From Flavobacteriales bacterium (GTDB lineage Bacteria > Bacteroidota > Bacteroidia > Flavobacteriales_D > Crocinitomicaceae): a stretch of DNA of 54,946 bases. Numbering within the stretch: the stretch's first letter is position 1; every line of letters starts with the position of its first letter. The notes below the pieces were generated by a model. It made no database searches. It saw only the letters and a program-made list of their open reading frames with translations, and was not told where the DNA came from. Positions 44,279 through 53,558 of the stretch are shown piece after piece. Made by a program: the position numbers and the translations under genes. Location: NCBI GenBank assembly GCA_947500875.1, contig CANMUN010000013.1:1-54946 (forward strand), written 5' to 3'.

Positions 44279-46933
44279 TTATTTCAAAATCGAGCTAAAC
44301 CAACTGCGATGTTCTGATGGGGTCAAACCTCTACGTTCGCAAACGGACTCGAATTGATCGAATAAAATTCCTGTTATCCCGAAATATTTTGCATCCGGAT
44401 GGGCAAAATACCAGCCAGAAACCGAAGAAGCCGGATGCATTGCAAGGCTTTCGGTTAGGCTAACACCCAAGGTTTCTTTCGCCTTGAGCAACTCAAAAAT
44501 ACCCAGCTTTTCATAATGGTCCGGGCAAGCGGGGTATCCCGGGGCAGGGCGAATTCCACGGTATTTTTCCGCAATTAACTCCTCATTGGACAAAGCCTGA
44601 TTTTCATAACCCCAATATTCTTGACGTACGCGTTCGTGCAACCATTCCGCCATGGCCTCGGCAATGCGGTCAGCCACTGCTTTCAATAGAATGCTCTTAT
44701 AATCGTCATGGGCCAATTCAAATTCCCGACATACTTCTGTGACATCGCCCGCAGTTACGACAAAACAACCCATATAATCTTGAACCCCAGAATTTATTGG
44801 AGCTATAAAATCGCTCAAACAAAGGTTGGGTTGACCTGCAACTTTTTCCGTTTGTTGACGCAAACCAATTTGGCGGTGTAAACATTTCTCCGAATTGGTC
44901 TCGAAGATATGTATGTCGTCGCCTTCCGATTGAGCAGAGAAAATTCCAAAAACGTATCTTGGGGTAAACCAGCCTTTTTGTTGACCTTCGGATAAACAAA
45001 CTTTGGCATCCTCCAACAACTTACGAGCCTCTTCACCTACAACCTCATCGTTCAAAATTTCAGGAAATTTTCCATGAAGGTCCCAACTTCGAAAGAAGGG
45101 CGACCAATCAATGTAGGGAATGATTTCGTCCAAAGCGGCGATTTCCCCACTGAAAACGCCCAGCTTTTTGGGGAGGGAAACGGTATGTTCGTTGAACTCC
45201 AATTTCAACGAATTTTTGCGGGCAGCATCGATGGGTATCAGGCGTTTAGAAGCGGCATGCTGTTCGTGATGTTGTCGCACCTTTTCGTAATCTGTACGAA
45301 CATCTTCCTGAAAAATTCCTTGATCTCCCCCTAGTAATTTCTCGGCCACCGTCACCGCCCTTGAGGCATCCGGAACGTAAATTACCGAGCCCGAATAGTT
45401 CGGGGCGATCTTCACTGCGGTATGCACTTTCGAGGTGGTGGCTCCTCCTATGAGCAAGGGGATCTTGAGGTTTCGTTCTTCCATAGCCGATGCTACCTTC
45501 ACCATTTCATCCAAGGAAGGGGTAATCAAACCGCTCAGACCAATAATATCGCAGCCTTCCTCGATGGCGCGTTGAACGATTTCATTGCCGGGGACCATCA
45601 CGCCCATATCGATAATTTCGTAATTGTTGCAGGCAAGAACTACCCCAACGATGTTTTTGCCAATGTCGTGCACATCGCCTTTGACCGTGGCCATGAGAAT
45701 TTTCCCTGCTTTTTGGATTTCACCTTGGCTATCTGCCTCAATGTACGGCTGAAGAAAAGCAACGGCTTTTTTCATGACCCTTGCCGATTTTACCACTTGA
45801 GGTAAAAACATCTTTCCTTCTCCAAACAAATCCCCCACCACGTTCATTCCCGACATTAAGGGGCCCTCAATGATTTGAAGCGGTTTTTCGTACATGGGCA
45901 AGCACAAGGCAATGTCTTCTTCGATGTACTTATCAATCCCTTTAACCAACGAATGTTCAATGCGTTTCACCAATTCGAAACTTCTCCAAAGTTCTTCCAC
46001 TGCTACTTCCTTAACCCCTTGTTGCACGGTTTCTGCCAAGGACAAAAGACGCTCCGTTGCATCTGGCCTTCGGTTGAAAAATACGTCTTCAATATGTTCT
46101 AACAAAATGGGGTCGATGTCGGAATACACTGTTAACATGGTCGGGTTTACGATGCCCATGTCCATGCCGTTTTGAATGGCATGGTAAAGAAAAACCGCAT
46201 GCATCGCTTCACGAACGGCATTGTTGCCTCGAAAGGAAAAAGAAACGTTCGAAACACCTCCGCTAATATGACACCCGGGTAGATGTTCGGTAATCCATGC
46301 CGTTGCGCGAAAAAAGTCTAAGGCATTCAGTGCGTGTTCTTCCATTCCCGTTGCAACGGGGAAAATGTTCGGGTCAAATATGATGTCATTCGGATGAATC
46401 CCTGCCTTTTTCACCAGTAAATCGTAAGAACGTGAACAAATTTCAACCCTTCGGTCAAAAGAATCAGCCTGACCCACCTCATCGAAAGCCATGACAATCA
46501 TGGCCGCTCCCATAGTTTTAATATATTTCGCTTGTTGAAGGAAGACCTCTTCCCCTTCTTTCAAAGAAATGGAATTCACCACGCCTTTTCCCTGCCAACA
46601 TTTTAAGCCCGCTTCAATAATTTCCCATTTCGAACTGTCGATCATGATGGGGATTTTCGCGATTTCCGGTTCGGAGGCAATGAGGTTCAGAAAGGTGACC
46701 ATCGCGGTTTTTCCATCGATCATGGCTTCGTCCATGTTGACGTCTAAAATTTGAGCTCCTCCTTCTACTTGCTCCCGCGCAACGGCTAAAGCCTCTTCAA
46801 ATCGTTCCTCGCGAATTAACCTTAAAAAAGCCTTGGATCCGGTCACATTGGTTCTTTCACCCACATTCACGAAATTGCTCTCTTTGGTTGCGACTAAAGG
46901 CTCCAGACCCGATAAACGTAAAATTCTCTCCAT
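44279..46933 (-). CDS. metH: Methionine synthase, pterin, cobalamin and activation domains (split MetH, part 2)
   Basis: The C-terminal part of cobalamin-dependent methionine synthase, which transfers the methyl group of methyltetrahydrofolate to homocysteine. Domains: pterin-binding domain at about 1-290 ([26 protein letters not shown]), cap and B12-binding domains with the DxHxxG motif in [12 protein letters not shown], then [12 protein letters not shown], and the AdoMet-binding reactivation domain with [12 protein letters not shown] and the [14 protein letters not shown] ending. The 884 residues correspond to E. coli MetH without its homocysteine domain, which is the upstream gene; the two overlap as TGATG. 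Controlled by the SAM-I riboswitch ahead of the first gene. Confidence 0.96.
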   Translation of the reverse strand: MERILRLSGLEPLVATKESNFVNVGERTNVTGSKAFLRLIREERFEEALAVAREQVEGGAQILDVNMDEAMIDGKTAMVTFLNLIASEPEIAKIPIMIDSSKWEIIEAGLKCWQGKGVVNSISLKEGEEVFLQQAKYIKTMGAAMIVMAFDEVGQADSFDRRVEICSRSYDLLVKKAGIHPNDIIFDPNIFPVATGMEEHALNALDFFRATAWITEHLPGCHISGGVSNVSFSFRGNNAVREAMHAVFLYHAIQNGMDMGIVNPTMLTVYSDIDPILLEHIEDVFFNRRPDATERLLSLAETVQQGVKEVAVEELWRSFELVKRIEHSLVKGIDKYIEEDIALCLPMYEKPLQIIEGPLMSGMNVVGDLFGEGKMFLPQVVKSARVMKKAVAFLQPYIEADSQGEIQKAGKILMATVKGDVHDIGKNIVGVVLACNNYEIIDMGVMVPGNEIVQRAIEEGCDIIGLSGLITPSLDEMVKVASAMEERNLKIPLLIGGATTSKVHTAVKIAPNYSGSVIYVPDASRAVTVAEKLLGGDQGIFQEDVRTDYEKVRQHHEQHAASKRLIPIDAARKNSLKLEFNEHTVSLPKKLGVFSGEIAALDEIIPYIDWSPFFRSWDLHGKFPEILNDEVVGEEARKLLEDAKVCLSEGQQKGWFTPRYVFGIFSAQSEGDDIHIFETNSEKCLHRQIGLRQQTEKVAGQPNLCLSDFIAPINSGVQDYMGCFVVTAGDVTEVCREFELAHDDYKSILLKAVADRIAEAMAEWLHERVRQEYWGYENQALSNEELIAEKYRGIRPAPGYPACPDHYEKLGIFELLKAKETLGVSLTESLAMHPASSVSGWYFAHPDAKYFGITGILFDQFESVCERRGLTPSEHRSWFSSILK

Positions 46934-47913
46934 CAGTTACTCCACTTTCTAGGTTCATACTTTCGAGCTAAATCGGCAATGGCTCGAATATGTTCGGGGG
47001 TAGTTCCACAACACCCACCAACGATGTTAACCAGTTTTTTCTCAAAAAAAGAAGCCATTTTATCTCTCATGAGTGCTGCGGTTTCATCGTATTGACCAAA
47101 GGCATTAGGAAGGCCAGCATTGGGATGAGCGCTCACGGCAAAGGGAGCCCTTTCGGCCAAGGCACTTAAATAGGGTTCCATCAATTCAGAACCCAAGGCA
47201 CAATTCAATCCAATGCTTAACAGAGGCATGTGCTGCAAGGAAATCAAAAAAGCCTCGGGTGTTTGGCCCGACAAGGTTCGTCCGCTAAGATCCGTTATCG
47301 TCCCCGAGACCATTATGGGCAATGCCGTATTCCGTTCTTCAAATACCTTCTCAGCAGCAAATAGTGCCGCCTTTGCGTTCAAGGTATCAAAAACCGTCTC
47401 AATTAGCAAAATATCTACTCCGCCATCGATCAGCGCGTTGATTTGCTGCGCATAGGCCATCGATAAATCGTCGAAAGTGACAGCACGATATCCCGGGTTG
47501 TTAACATCGGGAGAAATGGAGGCCGTACGGTTAGTCGGTCCAATGGAACCGGCTACAAATCGAGGACGATCGGTGAACAATTTCGCTGCGTCTTTTGCGA
47601 GGCGAGCCCCTTCAAAGTTGATGTCGTACACCGCGTCTTCCAAATGATAATCTGCCTGTGCGATGATCGTTCCTGAAAACGTATTCGTTTCAATAATGTC
47701 AGCTCCTGCTTCAAGATAAGCCTTGTGAATTTCAAAAATAATATCGGGACGGGTAAGGTTTAGTAAGTCGTTATTCCCTTGCAAGGAACCGCTGCGTTCT
47801 TTGAATACCTCTCCTCGAAAATCATCCTCCGTCAAGGTATACCGCTGTATCATGGTGCCCATAGCACCGTCCAAAATCAGAATTCGATCCTGAAGTAATG
47901 TTGTAATATCCAT
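46933..47913 (-). CDS. Homocysteine S-methyltransferase domain protein (split MetH, part 1)
   Basis: Binds homocysteine through a zinc site and accepts the methyl group from methylcobalamin on the partner protein. The 326 residues correspond to the first domain of MetH. Visible are [12 protein letters not shown] at the N terminus, [15 protein letters not shown], the Zn-ligand Cys in [11 protein letters not shown], and the Cys pair in [14 protein letters not shown]. Its TGA overlaps the ATG of part 2 (TGATG), so the two are made together. The split falls at a domain boundary and both parts are intact, so it is gene fission rather than a frameshift. Confidence 0.94.
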   Translation of the reverse strand: MDITTLLQDRILILDGAMGTMIQRYTLTEDDFRGEVFKERSGSLQGNNDLLNLTRPDIIFEIHKAYLEAGADIIETNTFSGTIIAQADYHLEDAVYDINFEGARLAKDAAKLFTDRPRFVAGSIGPTNRTASISPDVNNPGYRAVTFDDLSMAYAQQINALIDGGVDILLIETVFDTLNAKAALFAAEKVFEERNTALPIMVSGTITDLSGRTLSGQTPEAFLISLQHMPLLSIGLNCALGSELMEPYLSALAERAPFAVSAHPNAGLPNAFGQYDETAALMRDKMASFFEKKLVNIVGGCCGTTPEHIRAIADLARKYEPRKWSN

Positions 47914-47933
47914 ACTAATTTTATCGGAAGAAA

Positions 47934-47945
47934 AGGCGCGCGCCT
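47934..47945 (-). promoter_or_regulatory. Perfect palindrome between riboswitch and metH (possible expression platform)
   Basis: The 12-base palindrome AGGCGCGCGCCT lies right after the 3' strand of riboswitch helix P1 and is followed on the minus strand by TTTTCTTCC. It can form a four-base-pair hairpin with a GCGC loop and a short T stretch, so it may be the terminator or ribosome-blocking part of the switch. The stem is short; this is inference. Confidence 0.35.
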
Positions 47946-47946
47946 G

Positions 47947-48045
47947 AACTTATCTTTTTCCATAAGGAATAGGAATTGGCACCTTATCTTTCAACAGGTT
48001 GCCAAGGTTTCATTGGGCCGGTCCCTCCACCTTTCTTCATAAGTT
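47947..48045 (-). promoter_or_regulatory. SAM-I (S-box) riboswitch upstream of metH
   Basis: On the minus strand the leader shows the S-box conserved core in order: CTTAT, AAGAAAGGTGGAGGGAC, then CGGCCC, AATGAAACC, TTGGCAACC, AAGGTGCCAATTCC, and the closing GATAAG. The ends AACTTAT and ATAAGTT pair as helix P1. It binds S-adenosylmethionine and would reduce expression of the methionine synthase pair when SAM is plentiful. It sits 34 bases before the ATG of the first metH gene and just after a TAnnTTTG promoter element. Confidence 0.93.
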
Positions 48046-48065
48046 AATCTCGCAAAGAACTGGTG

Positions 48066-48073
48066 CAAAAATA
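48066..48073 (-). promoter_or_regulatory. Candidate -7 element of the metH transcript
   Basis: On the minus strand TATTTTTG matches TAnnTTTG and ends 20 bases before helix P1 of the SAM-I riboswitch, which is the correct place for the transcript to begin with the aptamer. No well-spaced TTTG -33 element is present. Confidence 0.5.
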
Positions 48074-48128
48074 AAGAGTAATTCGCAATTATTTTATCCC
48101 TTCCCAGATGTTTTTTAATTTCACGGTT

Positions 48129-49691
48129 ATGAAATCGCTCCTTTTTACCTGCTTTTTACTTCCCATATTCGTTCATTCACAGGTTAACCTCACAAGTTCT
48201 AACCTGCCCATCGTTAAAATTGTCGTTCCTGCGGGGCAACAAATCAATGATAATACGAGAATTGTATGCGACATGGGAGTAATCGACAATCCAAATAATA
48301 TAAACCTCATCAATGATCCACTTAACAATTACAACGGTAAAATATCGATTGAAATTCGGGGTTCAACTTCGCAGCAATATCCCAAAAAAAGTTATGGTTT
48401 TGAGACGCAAACAACCTTGGGGACGAATAACAACGTTTCGTTAATGGGATTACCTTTGGAGAACGATTGGATATTAAATGGTCCTTATCCGGATAAAACC
48501 TTATTGAGGGATGCGATGACGTATGAATTATCGCGGAAAATGGGTCATTATGCTTCTCGGTTCAGGTTTTGTGAATTGCTTATCAACAACCAATACATGG
48601 GAGTTTACCTTCTTCTGGAGCGCATTAAAAGGGACAACGATCGGGTGAACATAGCGCGTTTAGATCAAGACGACCTTGCGGGAGACTCCTTGACGGGAGG
48701 ATATATAGTGAAAGTTGACAAGCTAACTGGGGAATCAGGAACCACTTGGAATTCAAATTTCAGCAACGAGGTGGTTTTCCAATTTCACGATCCCGAATCC
48801 GATGAGCTTCAACCGGCCCAAGTCGCTTACCTTCAAAGTTATATTTCTGATTTCGAAAATGCCATTCAATCCAATCCCGAGAGCAATTACATGCAATGGA
48901 TTGAACCGGTGTCCTTTTATGACTTTTTTATTTTACAAGAGTTGGGCAGAACGGTGGACGGATATCGTTCCAGTTCCTTCATGTACAAAGACAAAAATTC
49001 TGGAGATTTTCAAGGACGCCTCGTAGCAGGACCCATGTGGGATTTCAACCTTTCCTACGGAAATGCAGATTACTGCGAAGCATTTGAGACAACGGGTTGG
49101 CAATACAACTTTGACCAAATTTGCAATTTCACCACCCAGATTCCTTTTTGGTGGAAACGGTTACTCGATTCTCCCAGTTATCGAAACGGCTTGCGTTGTC
49201 GGTGGAATGAATTGCGACAAGGTCCCTTGCATACTGATTCCTTGCATCAATGGATTGATTCGATGGCAAACCACCTTCAAGATGCAAGAATTCGGAATTT
49301 TCAAAAATGGCCGATCATTGGACAGTACGTGAATTGGAATGCTTTCGTGGGTAATACTTACCAAGAAGACTTGGACTTCATGAAAGATTACATAAGCCAA
49401 AGAGCTGCTTGGCTGGATAACAACATTCCGGGAATTTGCAACGTAGGTTTATCCGAAACAGCGATGGATCCATTCTTTCGGTGTTTCCCTAACCCTGCTC
49501 AAGAATGGTTAAATGTTAAGAGCGCTGATAAGGGGTCGGTATTTAAGATAATGGATGCTGAAGGTAAATTTTTAACCGTCATAGACGCCTCATCTCCTAT
49601 ATGGATTGGCGAATTAGCACCAGGAATGTACCTTCTTCAAGGAACTTCATCCGATGGACAACATCAAACGATACGATTTGTAAAACATTGA
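48129..49691 (+). CDS. Secreted CotH kinase family protein with T9SS sorting domain
   Basis: A 520-residue secreted protein. The signal peptide is SLLFTCFLLPIFVHSQ. The CotH domain (an atypical protein-kinase fold) shows IEIRGSTSQQYPKKSYGFE, LPLENDWILNGPYPDKTLLRD, LLINNQYMGVYLLLERIKRD, GGYIVKVDK and the metal-binding segment GPMWDFNLSYGNADY. From about residue 455 a T9SS type-A CTD follows (FRCFPNPAQEWLNVK, then APGMYLLQG and QTIRFVKH). CotH proteins elsewhere phosphorylate spore-coat or surface proteins; the substrate here is unknown. The ATG at 48129 gives a proper signal peptide; 48108 adds seven residues. The stop overlaps the dgkA start as TTGA. Confidence 0.9.
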   Translation: MKSLLFTCFLLPIFVHSQVNLTSSNLPIVKIVVPAGQQINDNTRIVCDMGVIDNPNNINLINDPLNNYNGKISIEIRGSTSQQYPKKSYGFETQTTLGTNNNVSLMGLPLENDWILNGPYPDKTLLRDAMTYELSRKMGHYASRFRFCELLINNQYMGVYLLLERIKRDNDRVNIARLDQDDLAGDSLTGGYIVKVDKLTGESGTTWNSNFSNEVVFQFHDPESDELQPAQVAYLQSYISDFENAIQSNPESNYMQWIEPVSFYDFFILQELGRTVDGYRSSSFMYKDKNSGDFQGRLVAGPMWDFNLSYGNADYCEAFETTGWQYNFDQICNFTTQIPFWWKRLLDSPSYRNGLRCRWNELRQGPLHTDSLHQWIDSMANHLQDARIRNFQKWPIIGQYVNWNAFVGNTYQEDLDFMKDYISQRAAWLDNNIPGICNVGLSETAMDPFFRCFPNPAQEWLNVKSADKGSVFKIMDAEGKFLTVIDASSPIWIGELAPGMYLLQGTSSDGQHQTIRFVKH

Positions 49692-50047
49692 AAAAGACTG
49701 CAAAACGTTTTTACCATGCCGCATCGGGCATAAAAACCCACTTAAAAAAAGGCGTTAATTTTAGGATTCAACTTACCATTGGATTGCTTGTATTTTTTTT
49801 AGGAGCACTGCTGAAATTAAGTTCAATTGAATGGCTGTTTATTACACTGTTCATTGCCGGAGTGCTTGCATTGGAAACGATCAATAGCTCCATTGAGGCC
49901 TTGTGCGACACGGTAACTTTGGAATCGAACGAAGGGATCAAGAGGAGTAAAGACCTTGCAGCGGGAGCAGTTCTGCTGTTTTCAATCGGCGCATTTATTG
50001 GAGGAATCATCATTTTTCTTCCAAAAATCTTGGCATTGTTTCGCTAG
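49688..50047 (+). CDS. dgkA: DgkA-type diacylglycerol/undecaprenol kinase
   Basis: A 119-residue inner-membrane kinase with three transmembrane helices that phosphorylates diacylglycerol or undecaprenol. The family signature is present: ALETINSSIEALCDTV (Glu63, Asn66, Glu70, Asp74) and RSKDLAAGAVL (Lys88, Asp89). It starts at TTG 49688, overlapping the CotH stop codon as TTGA; the open frame extends upstream but the extra residues would be in another gene and break the family's length. In Gram-positives and Bacteroidota relatives the substrate is often undecaprenol. Its stop overlaps the convergent dprA stop by four bases. Confidence 0.9.
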   Translation: MKKTAKRFYHAASGIKTHLKKGVNFRIQLTIGLLVFFLGALLKLSSIEWLFITLFIAGVLALETINSSIEALCDTVTLESNEGIKRSKDLAAGAVLLFSIGAFIGGIIIFLPKILALFR

Positions 50048-51126
50048 AGAGCCGAAAACTTTCCACCGCCTAAATTCAATACCCCGCCCTTTAGTTGCAG
50101 CGTTAGTAAAAGCCCCATCAGTTGAGAGGTAGGTAAGCCACACTTATCGGATAATTCATCCAAAAACAGTGATTCGTAACGTTTAAGAAGGTCCAACACG
50201 TTTTTTTCGTCAGGGTTCAGTTCGAGGAACAAGGTTTTTTGGGTTGATAACATGGAATGGTTCCATCCCATCATGCTTAAGAAATCCTTGGATCCTGTGA
50301 TTAAATGCGCTTTTTGTTGCCGAATTAACGCATTGCAGCCGGCTGAATGCCTTTGCTTAACCGAACCCGGAAAAGCAAACACGTCGCGGTTATAGTCGTT
50401 GCCGAATTCAGCGGTTATCAAAGAACCTCCACGCTCTTTACTTTCTACAACGACCACTGCATCGCAGAGTCCCGCAATGATGCGATTACGCACGGGGAAA
50501 TTCTCGCGAACAGGGGTTGAGAATAGGGAATATTCGCTAACCAATGCGCCTTGATTTTCCAGCATTTTTTGAGCAATCGGCCAATTTTTAGTAGGAAACA
50601 CATCGTTTAACCCATGTCCCAGGACACCAACCGTAGGGAGGTCGTTTTTCAAGCATGCTTCGTGAGCCAAGGCATCGATACCCATGGCAAGTCCTGAAAC
50701 CACAACGGGCTTTGCATCTTTTAAATCCGATATCAATTCTTTGACAAGCTCTTTACCGTATTCTGTAAAGTTTCTAGTCCCAACAATGGCAATAACACGC
50801 CTGGCATTGACATCGGCATTGCCTTTTTGATATAGGACAATGGGGGCATCGGGGCATTGGCGGAGGCGTCTTGGGTAGGATTCGTCTTGAAAAAAAAGCG
50901 GGACAATTCCTTTTTTATCGCAGGCTTCTAGTTCTATTTCAGCGGAAATTAAGGCATTTGGACGGTCCATATTCGCTAACTGCAGATGCGTAAATCCGGT
51001 AAGCTGTTTTAAATCATGGAGGGAAAGGTGGAAAAAGTCCTTGGGGTCTGCTAATTTGGCTAAGGCGGCATGGACTCTCACGGGTCCCATACCCTTCAAA
51101 AAACTCAACGCCACCTTTTCCAACAT
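50044..51126 (-). CDS. dprA: DNA-processing protein DprA
   Basis: Binds incoming single-stranded DNA and loads RecA in natural transformation. The 360-residue protein has an N-terminal helix-hairpin-helix/SAM-like region, the Rossmann domain with AIVGTRNFTEYG, VVSGLAMGIDALAHEACL, GVLGHGLNDVFPTKN, ENFPVRNRIIAGL, VVVVESKERGGSLITAE and FAFPGSVKQRHSAGCN, and a C-terminal winged helix (EKNVLDLL to KGGVLNLGGGKF). Length and motifs are normal. It stands alone on the minus strand, divergent from the TonB receptor gene. No other competence gene is in the window. Confidence 0.95.
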   Translation of the reverse strand: MLEKVALSFLKGMGPVRVHAALAKLADPKDFFHLSLHDLKQLTGFTHLQLANMDRPNALISAEIELEACDKKGIVPLFFQDESYPRRLRQCPDAPIVLYQKGNADVNARRVIAIVGTRNFTEYGKELVKELISDLKDAKPVVVSGLAMGIDALAHEACLKNDLPTVGVLGHGLNDVFPTKNWPIAQKMLENQGALVSEYSLFSTPVRENFPVRNRIIAGLCDAVVVVESKERGGSLITAEFGNDYNRDVFAFPGSVKQRHSAGCNALIRQQKAHLITGSKDFLSMMGWNHSMLSTQKTLFLELNPDEKNVLDLLKRYESLFLDELSDKCGLPTSQLMGLLLTLQLKGGVLNLGGGKFSAL

Positions 51127-51137
51127 CCCAATAAAAA

Positions 51138-51167
51138 TTTGTTTTTATCTTAGCAACACTAATTTAA
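51138..51167 (+). promoter_or_regulatory. Candidate promoter of the TonB receptor genes
   Basis: TTTG (51138-51141) is followed after 18 bases by TAATTTAA (51160-51167), close to the Bacteroidota TTTG / TAnnTTTG pair with the correct spacing; the last two bases of the -7 element deviate. It lies 21 bases before the TTG start of the first receptor. Confidence 0.4.
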
Positions 51168-51187
51168 CGATTTAATTAAAGAATATT

Positions 51188-53524
51188 TTGCAAAAGTGGA
51201 TTTTTAACATCTTGCTGGTCTTACCCTTAGGACTTTACGGGCAAATTAAGATTACCGGAAAGGTACAATCTGCCGAAACGGGCATAGCAATAGAAGGTGT
51301 ACTCATTAAAAACAACCAAAGTAACGTTCGGGTCAAATCGGATTCATCGGGAAAATTTACAATCGACGTTCTAAATTTACCGGTTGAGATTTCCATATCG
51401 GCCAATGGATTTGAACGACAACAACAGGTTATCAGCTCGGATGAATTCAAGGTTTTTTCGTTAGAAACCAAACAACGCACCATGAATACGGTGGTTGTGA
51501 GTGCAGGACGACGAGATCAAAAAATTGAAGAAATCCCGATCTCCATTGACATTATTAAGCCCTCATTGATTGTTAATAAAGGACTAACCAACTTAGCTCA
51601 AGCCGTTGACCAAAGCCCGGGAGTGTACGTCATGGACGGCCAGGTATCTATTCGGGGAGGGGGGGGCTATGCCTATGGCGCTGGAAGCCGCGTAATGTTG
51701 TTATGGAATGGAATCCCCATGTTGTCTCCGGATGTGGGAGATGCTAAATGGAATGCCGTTCCCATGGAACAAGCCTCGCAAATTGAGGTCCTTAAAGGTG
51801 CATCCTCGGTATTGTATGGAAGCGGTGCCCTCAATGGAATTATTGCCCTGAATGAACGAGAGCCAGGCCCTGAAGGGATTATGCAAGCAAGGGTGCAAAC
51901 TGGCTTATACACTAATCCAAGAAGAAAATCCATGCAATGGTGGGGAGAAGGCAAGGAGCAATCGTTCAACCCGATGTTTCACCTTGCCGACGTTTACTAT
52001 GGTAAATCGTTGAAAAATATGGGGTTCACCCTAGGCGCTAATGGATTTTATACAGAAGCTTACCGGCAAGGAGAAATGGAAAAACGGGGCAGGATTAACG
52101 GAAGTTTTTTCTACAGGCCACTGAAGGAAAACGCCCGCTTCAAAACTGGATTAAGCTACAACCTTCAATGGCAAGATGCAGGGGTATTTGTCTTATGGAA
52201 AAACGACAGCATGGGATACCAAGCCATGGACAATTCCCTTTCTCGACAACGTGCTATACGATTCAACATTGATCCTTATTTTCGATTCATTGACGGTAAA
52301 AAAGGCCGCCACCATGTGCGCTCCAGGTATTACCTCGTAACCACGGGCAATGAAGGAAATGTAGTGGATGCCTCCTTTGCACAAATGTATTACATGGACT
52401 ATCAATATCAGCGAAAAATCAGGGAAAGAAGCAATATTACACTTGGGTTAACCAACAGCCACAATCGGATCAAAAGTTGGGTATTCGGAGACCATAATTC
52501 ATTGAATAGCGCAGCCTATGGGCAACTGGAATTAAAATCTAAAAAGTGGGATTTCACAGGCGGGTTAAGGTTAGAATACTGCCAACTAGATACCCTTATT
52601 CCTGACTCACAGGTAGAGTTCTTAGGCGTAAATTCTCCCGTATACCCCATTGCGCGTGCAGGCATTCATTATGAACCTCGAAAAGGAACGCATCTTAGGG
52701 GTTCGTTGGGTCAAGGCATTCGTTTTCCTTCGGTCGCGGAACGGTTTGTTTCCACTTCTGTGGGGGGAGTTGTTATCTTTAAAAATCCTGAATTACGACC
52801 TGAAACGGGAATTGCTGGAGAATTAGGAGCTAAACAGGTATTCATTTTTGGCGATTGGAAAGCCATGGCAGATATCGCTGGATTTGCCAACTATTATTCC
52901 AATATGACCGAATTCACGTTTGGGCTTTACAAACCTGACAGCATTGCAACGCTTCAAACAACGGATCCAAATGCCATAGATTATTTTTACAAATGGGTAG
53001 GGTTTCAAGCTCAAAATGCCGAAGAAGCTTTCATCGGTGGATTCGAAATATTATTGAACAGCGAAGGAAAGATTAAAGACGTTGAACTGACCTCCTTGTT
53101 AGGATATACCTATATGAATCCAATCAGTCTTAACAACGATTCCATCTATCGTTTGTCGTTTTCCGACCCTACGACGAACATGCTTAAATACCGTTTCAAC
53201 CACATGGCCAAAGCAGATGTTCAAGCAACCTACAAAGGAGTGAGTTTAGGGATATCCACGCGTTACAACAGCTTCATGAAGAACATTGATGCGGTTTTTG
53301 AAGACGGTATTTTGGGGCAAGAATTATTGGTTGGTATGGCGAAATACCGAGCCATTTATAACAAGGGTGTTGCGGTTGTTGACGCTCGATTAGGATATCG
53401 CATTAATGACGCGTTCAAGGTTAATTTCATTATGGATAACCTTTTCAACGTGGAATACGTAAGCCGTCCGGGTACCGTTCAGCCCCCTCGGACCTTAATC
53501 CTGCAAATGCAAATGACTTTGTAA
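51188..53524 (+). CDS. TonB-dependent outer-membrane receptor with CarboxypepD-like N-terminal domain
   Basis: A 778-residue receptor for energised uptake through the outer membrane. The signal peptide (WIFNILLVLPLGLYGQ) is followed by a carboxypeptidase-regulatory-like beta-sandwich (KITGKVQSAETGIAIEGVLI) at about 20-95, the plug domain at about 108-225 (IPISIDIIKPSLI, QSPGVYVMDGQVSIRGGGGYAYG, QIEVLKGASSVLYGSGALNG) and a 22-strand barrel ending in the aromatic-poor LQMQMTL strand. I do not recognise the ligand; siderophores, heme or cobalamin are possible. The start is TTG, as no ATG gives the signal peptide. A paralogue follows 34 bases downstream on the same strand. Confidence 0.9.
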   Translation: MQKWIFNILLVLPLGLYGQIKITGKVQSAETGIAIEGVLIKNNQSNVRVKSDSSGKFTIDVLNLPVEISISANGFERQQQVISSDEFKVFSLETKQRTMNTVVVSAGRRDQKIEEIPISIDIIKPSLIVNKGLTNLAQAVDQSPGVYVMDGQVSIRGGGGYAYGAGSRVMLLWNGIPMLSPDVGDAKWNAVPMEQASQIEVLKGASSVLYGSGALNGIIALNEREPGPEGIMQARVQTGLYTNPRRKSMQWWGEGKEQSFNPMFHLADVYYGKSLKNMGFTLGANGFYTEAYRQGEMEKRGRINGSFFYRPLKENARFKTGLSYNLQWQDAGVFVLWKNDSMGYQAMDNSLSRQRAIRFNIDPYFRFIDGKKGRHHVRSRYYLVTTGNEGNVVDASFAQMYYMDYQYQRKIRERSNITLGLTNSHNRIKSWVFGDHNSLNSAAYGQLELKSKKWDFTGGLRLEYCQLDTLIPDSQVEFLGVNSPVYPIARAGIHYEPRKGTHLRGSLGQGIRFPSVAERFVSTSVGGVVIFKNPELRPETGIAGELGAKQVFIFGDWKAMADIAGFANYYSNMTEFTFGLYKPDSIATLQTTDPNAIDYFYKWVGFQAQNAEEAFIGGFEILLNSEGKIKDVELTSLLGYTYMNPISLNNDSIYRLSFSDPTTNMLKYRFNHMAKADVQATYKGVSLGISTRYNSFMKNIDAVFEDGILGQELLVGMAKYRAIYNKGVAVVDARLGYRINDAFKVNFIMDNLFNVEYVSRPGTVQPPRTLILQMQMTL

Positions 53525-53558
53525 AATTTTGATTATTTTCATCAACCCAACTAACCTA

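Noticed and set aside
46933-46935. Possible frameshift joining the two metH genes
   Set aside because: Both products are complete at a domain boundary, and the TGATG overlap is normal translational coupling; split MetH is known in Bacteroidota.
47986-48042. Open frame of 18 codons starting ATGAAG inside the metH leader (minus strand)
   Set aside because: It coincides with the conserved core of the SAM-I riboswitch; the codons are explained by aptamer conservation, not by a peptide.
49601-49687. Longer N terminus of the DgkA-type kinase (start at 49601)
   Set aside because: It overlaps the end of the CotH gene and makes the protein longer than the family; TTG 49688 fits the TTGA junction.
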